Source: Glandiceps talaboti (Eukaryota; Hemichordata; Enteropneusta; Spengelidae). From it: a stretch of DNA of 64,000 nucleotides. The translations under genes and the position numbers were made by a program. Location: NCBI RefSeq assembly GCF_964340395.1, contig NC_135570.1, positions 17,962,821-18,026,820 of the forward strand, given 5' to 3'. Of this stretch, positions 60,342-64,000 are shown piece by piece (positions within the stretch are counted from its first letter, which is position 1; each line of letters begins with the position of its first letter). Under the pieces are notes generated by a model. The model was not told the DNA's origin. It searched no databases and worked only from the letters and a program-made list of their open reading frames with translations.

Positions 60342-61269
60342 CTAGTAAAATTGGAAATTAGATGGTATAAGTTGAATTGAAGTTGAAGGGAGCCAAGGGG
60401 GGGGGGGGGGGTACGTGAGGGGTTTCCCTGGAGATTTTTCAAATTTAAAGACTGAAAGAATGCTTTCTGGTGCTATTTTAACATGTCAAGGTATTAATAA
60501 TACTGCATAAAATTTGAATCCAAATAAATGGGAGCAGTGCGAGAATAGGTGCAGGGGGGAGGGGGGTCCACTGTACTGGCTTCAGAAACTACATGTATAT
60601 GTTGAATGTGTATGCATTTTCATAGGGATCATGTATATGCAATATGCACTGAAAAATTCTAACAGACAAAATATTGTTAATATGTAATTGTTTGTTGTTA
60701 ACTTGCATAATTGTGTATAACAGGTGTGTTTTATAATTCAGTGTTAACAAAAATTTTCAGCAGCCCCCCCCCCCCCCCCTCCCATTCCTCCGACCCTTCC
60801 CCCAGGTCATAAATAATGATGGCACCCTAAGACCGTTACACATTGCATGAGACAACGTACCTTACAATCTTACATCTAAGGCTCACTTTATCTGTATACT
60901 ACATTTGAAATAATATTTTAACCCTGAAACAATGGCAAGATGTTGACCTTCTTAAAAGTGTGAGTGATTTTATAGAACAAGGACAACACATCATCAATCA
61001 GATCAATGACAGAGAAGGATTTTATATGTAATCCCAGGTCACTGTTATGTGACAACTATCCCCCTAAATAAGGCATGCACCACCCCACCCCCCCTCCCCC
61101 TCCACCCCATGTACAAAACACATAATGTTGTATATAATGATGCATCTTGGAAAGGGCAATATGTCTACAGTACAATTGAAAAGTAAATATTGGATGAAAC
61201 AAAATTTCTCTTAGTGCTCATTTTTCTTAGTGTTGTGTTTGTTTTTATGTTCATTTTTTCTTCATCTAG
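59759..61269. other. Intronic DNA with simple repeats and one transposon end
   Basis: A GA tract lies at about 60271-60330, followed by G-runs. At 60763-60830 a C tract, CATTCCTCCGACCC and CATAAATAATGATGGCACCC resemble the right end of the GGGAGCC element family (as at 27180-27234); its left end was not found. No coding exon recognised until 61270. Confidence 0.6.
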
Positions 61270-61348
61270 ACTAATCGAAATACTGCACGGGACAAGAATT
61301 TACTGTGGCCACTAGGCATTGTGCCCTATACGTACAACCCTCAACTCA
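61270..61348 (+). CDS. Astacin-like protease, fifth exon (start of the mature protease domain)
   Basis: The exon follows TTTTTTCTTCATCTAG and ends CTCA|GTAAGT at 61349. It reads TNRNTARDKNLLWPLGIVPY then TYNPQL, phase 0 in and phase 1 out. RNA-x-RD...WP-x-GIVPY is the signature of the N-terminus of the mature peptidase family M12A (astacin, meprin, BMP1/tolloid, hatching enzymes). The zinc site HExxHxxGFxHE and Met-turn would be encoded by exons beyond the window. This exon fixes the identity of the gene. Confidence 0.85.
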
Positions 61349-61786
61349 GTAAGTGCACAAATTGGTACAAAACACATGTCAGGTCGGGTACGGGTACAGG
61401 TACAAGTACAGGTTAGCTCAGGTATCAGTGTATTGACTAAATTTTATTTTTAGGTTCACATTCAGATCCAAAGATGGGAAATCCGTCATTATGTTCTTTG
61501 TAGATTTTTTATTAGTTGTAGATTAGTCGTCAGGTTATTTTTTCTCAGCAATTTGCCATCAGTTATATTTTTTTCAAACTCACCAAGCAATTAATGTCTT
61601 CTGTTCTGAGAATCACATTTTTCACATCGATTTCATATTCCTTCTTGTACCACAAAGCACATACTGGATGCGATCAAGAGCAAAAAATGTTCTGCCATTG
61701 CTTGGCCAGGTTGATGCACAGGACATCTATGGGCACTTTTAAAATGATGAAATAATAAGATGTTCATATCGGCAAATCATCGCATT
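61349..61786. other. Astacin intron
   Basis: No feature recognised beyond a possible extension of the LINE remnant; GGTAC repeats near 61384-61415 are short. Confidence 0.4.
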
Positions 61787-62120
61787 TCATGCAGTTTCAG
61801 TATTTACTGATGACACAGGACGATTTGCACGACTTGCTTCTGCACAATGTCTACTTGTCTTTTTGAAATTATGAATTAGAAATCCTAGGTCTTTTTCTTC
61901 TATAACTGAGCTGAGAGTTATATTGTTCATGATTGTATCATTGCATGTTGGTTTGGTTGATCCGACATGCATAACTTTCACTTTTCACCAATAAATGACA
62001 TTATCTGCCAGACATGTGACCTAGTTTCAAGGTTAAGATCTTCCTGAAATTTATTCCGATTATCCTGTGTCTTCACAATGCTACTTATATTAGTGTCATC
62101 AGATTTAGCTAGCTTAATAA
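61787..62120 (-). pseudogene. Non-LTR retrotransposon (LINE) reverse transcriptase remnant
   Basis: Read on the - strand from about 62120: KLAKSDDTNISSIVKTQ, NKFQEDL, a frameshift near 61985, then KVMHVGSTKPTCND, SVIEEKDLGFLIHNFKKTS and HCAEASRANR. This is the run from the (F/Y)ADD active-site region through the KVMH-x-G and EEKDLG-x-x-I...C-x-x-A-x-x-A/KANR blocks of non-LTR reverse transcriptases. It is inactive (frameshift, altered residues before DD) and sits antisense in an astacin intron. Its DD-box end runs directly into the 24-bp array. Confidence 0.8.
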
Positions 62121-64000
62121 TCAGACCTACCTAGCTTAGTGTCTTCACAATTCTGCCTAGCTTAGTGTCATCAGATTTACCTAGCTTAGTGTCATCAGAT
62201 TTACCTAGCTTAATGACATCAGATTTAACTAGCTTAGTGTCATCAGATTTACCTAGCTTAGTGTCATCAGATTTACCTAGCTTAGTGTCATCAGATTTAG
62301 CTAGCTTAGTGTCATCAGATTTAGCTAGTTTAATAATCAGACCTACCTAGCTTAGTGTCTTCACAATTCTGCCTAGCTTAGTGTCATCAGATTTAGCTAG
62401 CTTAGTGTCATCAGATTTAACTAGCTTAGTGTCTTCAGATTTAGCTAGCTTAGTGTCATCAGATTTAACTAGCTTAGTGTCTTCAGATTTACCTAGCTTA
62501 GTGTCTTCACAATTCTGCCTAGCTTAGTGTCATCAGATTTAGCTAGCTTAGTGTCATCAGATTTAACTAGCTTAGTGTCTTCAGATTTACCTACCTTAGT
62601 GTCTTCAGATTTAGCTAGCTTAGTGTCATCAGATTTACCTAGCTTAGTGTCTTCAGATTTAGCTAGCTCAGTGTCATCAGATTTACCTAGCTTAGTGACA
62701 TCAGATTTAGCTAGCTTAGTGTCATCAGATTTAGCTAGCTTGGTGTCATCAGATTTACCTAGCTTAGTGTCATCAGATTTACCTAGCTTAGTGACATCAG
62801 ATTTACATAGCTTAGTGTCATCAGATTTACCTACCTTAGTGTCATCAGATTTAGCTAGCTTAGTGACATCAGATTTACCTACCTTAGTGTCATCAGATTT
62901 AACTAGCTTAGTGACATCAGATTTAGCTAGCTTAGTGTCATCAGATTTACCTACCTTAGTGTCATCAGATTTACCTAGCTTAGTGTCATCAGATTTAGCT
63001 AGCTTGGTGTCATCAGATTTACCTAGCTTAGTGTCATCAGATTTAACTAGCTTAGTGTCATCAGATTTACATAGCTTAGTGTCATCAGATTTAGCTAGCT
63101 TAGTGTCATCAGATTTACCTAGCTTAGTGTCATCAGATTTACCTACCTTAGTGTCATCAGATTTAGCTAGCTTAGTGTCATCAGATTTACCTAGCTTAGT
63201 GACATCAGATTTAGCTAGCTTAGTGTCATCAGATTTAGCTAGCTTGGTGTCATCAGATTTACCTAGCTTAGTGTCATCAGATTTACCTAGCTTAGTGACA
63301 TCAGATTTACATAGCTTAGTGTCATCAGATTTACCTACCTTAGTGTCATCAGATTTAGCTAGCTTAGTGACATCAGATTTACCTACCTTAGTGTCATCAG
63401 ATTTAACTAGCTTAGTGACATCAGATTTAGCTAGCTTAGTGTCATCAGATTTACCTACCTTAGTGTCATCAGATTTACCTAGCTTAGTGTCATCAGATTT
63501 AGCTAGCTTGGTGTCATCAGATTTACCTAGCTTAGTGTCATCAGATTTAACTAGCTTAGTGTCATCAGATTTACATAGCTTAGTGTCATCAGATTTAGCT
63601 AGCTTAGTGTCATCAGATTTAGCTAGCGTAGTGTCATCATATTTACATAGCTTAGTGAAATCAGATTTAGCTAGCTTAGTGTCATCAGATTAACCTAGCT
63701 TAATGACATCAGATTTACCTAGCTTGGTGTCATCAGATTTACCTAGCTTGGTGTCATCAGATTTACCTAGCTTAGTGTCATCAGATTTACCTAGCTTAGT
63801 GTCATCAGATTTAGCTAGCTTAGTGTCATCAGATTTACCTAGCTTAATGACATCAGATTTAGCTAGCTTGGTGTCATCAGATTTACCTAGCTTAGTGTCA
63901 TCAGATTTACCTAGCTTAGTGTCATCAGATTTAACTAGCTTAGTGTCTTCAGATTTACCTACCTTAGTGTCTTCAGATTTAGCTAGCTTAGTGTCATCAG
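62080..64000. repeat. 24-bp minisatellite, about 78 units, continuing past the window
   Basis: The unit is AGCTTAGTGTCATCAGATTT plus ACCT, AGCT, AACT or similar. It stays open on the + strand as SSDLxSLV repeats (62165-62350; 62527-63693), and the - strand reads KSDDTKL-type repeats. A 504-bp block (21 units) is duplicated: GTGACA at 62695 and 63199 start matching variant series. I do not treat the 388-codon + frame as a gene. Confidence 0.97.

Noticed and set aside
62527-63693. 388-codon frame of SSDLxSLV repeats
   Set aside because: Produced by a 24-bp array in an astacin intron; the array extends beyond the frame, earlier units are out of frame, and the sense of the seed is the opposite strand (LINE).

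Overview
This is animal (metazoan) nuclear DNA, AT-rich, with split genes, GT-AG introns and a very high load of tandem and interspersed repeats. The repertoire (METTL14, an astacin-type metalloprotease, a Penelope-like element with a GIY-YIG domain, PIF/Harbinger-like elements) suggests a marine invertebrate such as a lancelet, hemichordate, mollusc or brachiopod. I cannot decide between these from the window alone. There are no bacterial or phage features.

Two host genes can be recognised, both on the + strand. The first is the 3' part of METTL14, the RNA-binding, non-catalytic partner of METTL3 in the m6A mRNA methyltransferase. Its last three exons are at 4840-4956, 6267-6477 and 14293-14603. 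The joins keep frame exactly and reconstruct the conserved C-terminal core and the RGG tail. The two introns between these exons are about 97-98% tandem repeat. The 52-bp array in the first (4957-6228) is made of copies of the end of the preceding exon plus its 5' splice site. The last intron (6478-14292) holds four successive arrays with units of 26, 42, 25 and 26 bp. The second gene is the 5' part of a secreted astacin-like zinc protease: 47246-47308 (signal peptide), 49492-49528, 54321-54392, 55251-55294 (pro-region with the F-x-x-G-D type zinc switch) and 61270-61348 (start of the mature protease domain). It runs out of the window. Its introns carry a 55-bp array and a 24-bp array, the latter apparently seeded from a LINE reverse-transcriptase active-site segment.

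Between and inside these genes is a dense layer of mobile DNA. It includes a 5'-truncated Penelope-like element with an intact 523-codon frame in a METTL14 intron. Four elements have terminal inverted repeats, 3-bp TTA/TAA target duplications and C/G tracts (PIF/Harbinger-like); two of them carry related frames with a SAP-like segment, an acidic stretch and a TR-x-GRRA-x-x-W tail. Other elements are a TA-flanked family built on a 151-bp unit, with its empty site also in this window; a MULE-like element with a 13-bp duplication; a solo LTR with a 4-bp duplication; foldback elements; a 95-bp-arm palindromic MITE; and a LINE remnant.

Layout: 1-4839 METTL14 intron with Penelope element; 4840-14603 METTL14 exons and minisatellite introns; 14604-15640 3' flank with promoter-like motifs; 15640-35340 repeat-dominated intergenic DNA; 35342-41560 transposons; 41561-47245 inverted-repeat arm, a decayed coiled-coil frame and sparse DNA; 47246-64000 astacin gene with nested transposons and arrays.
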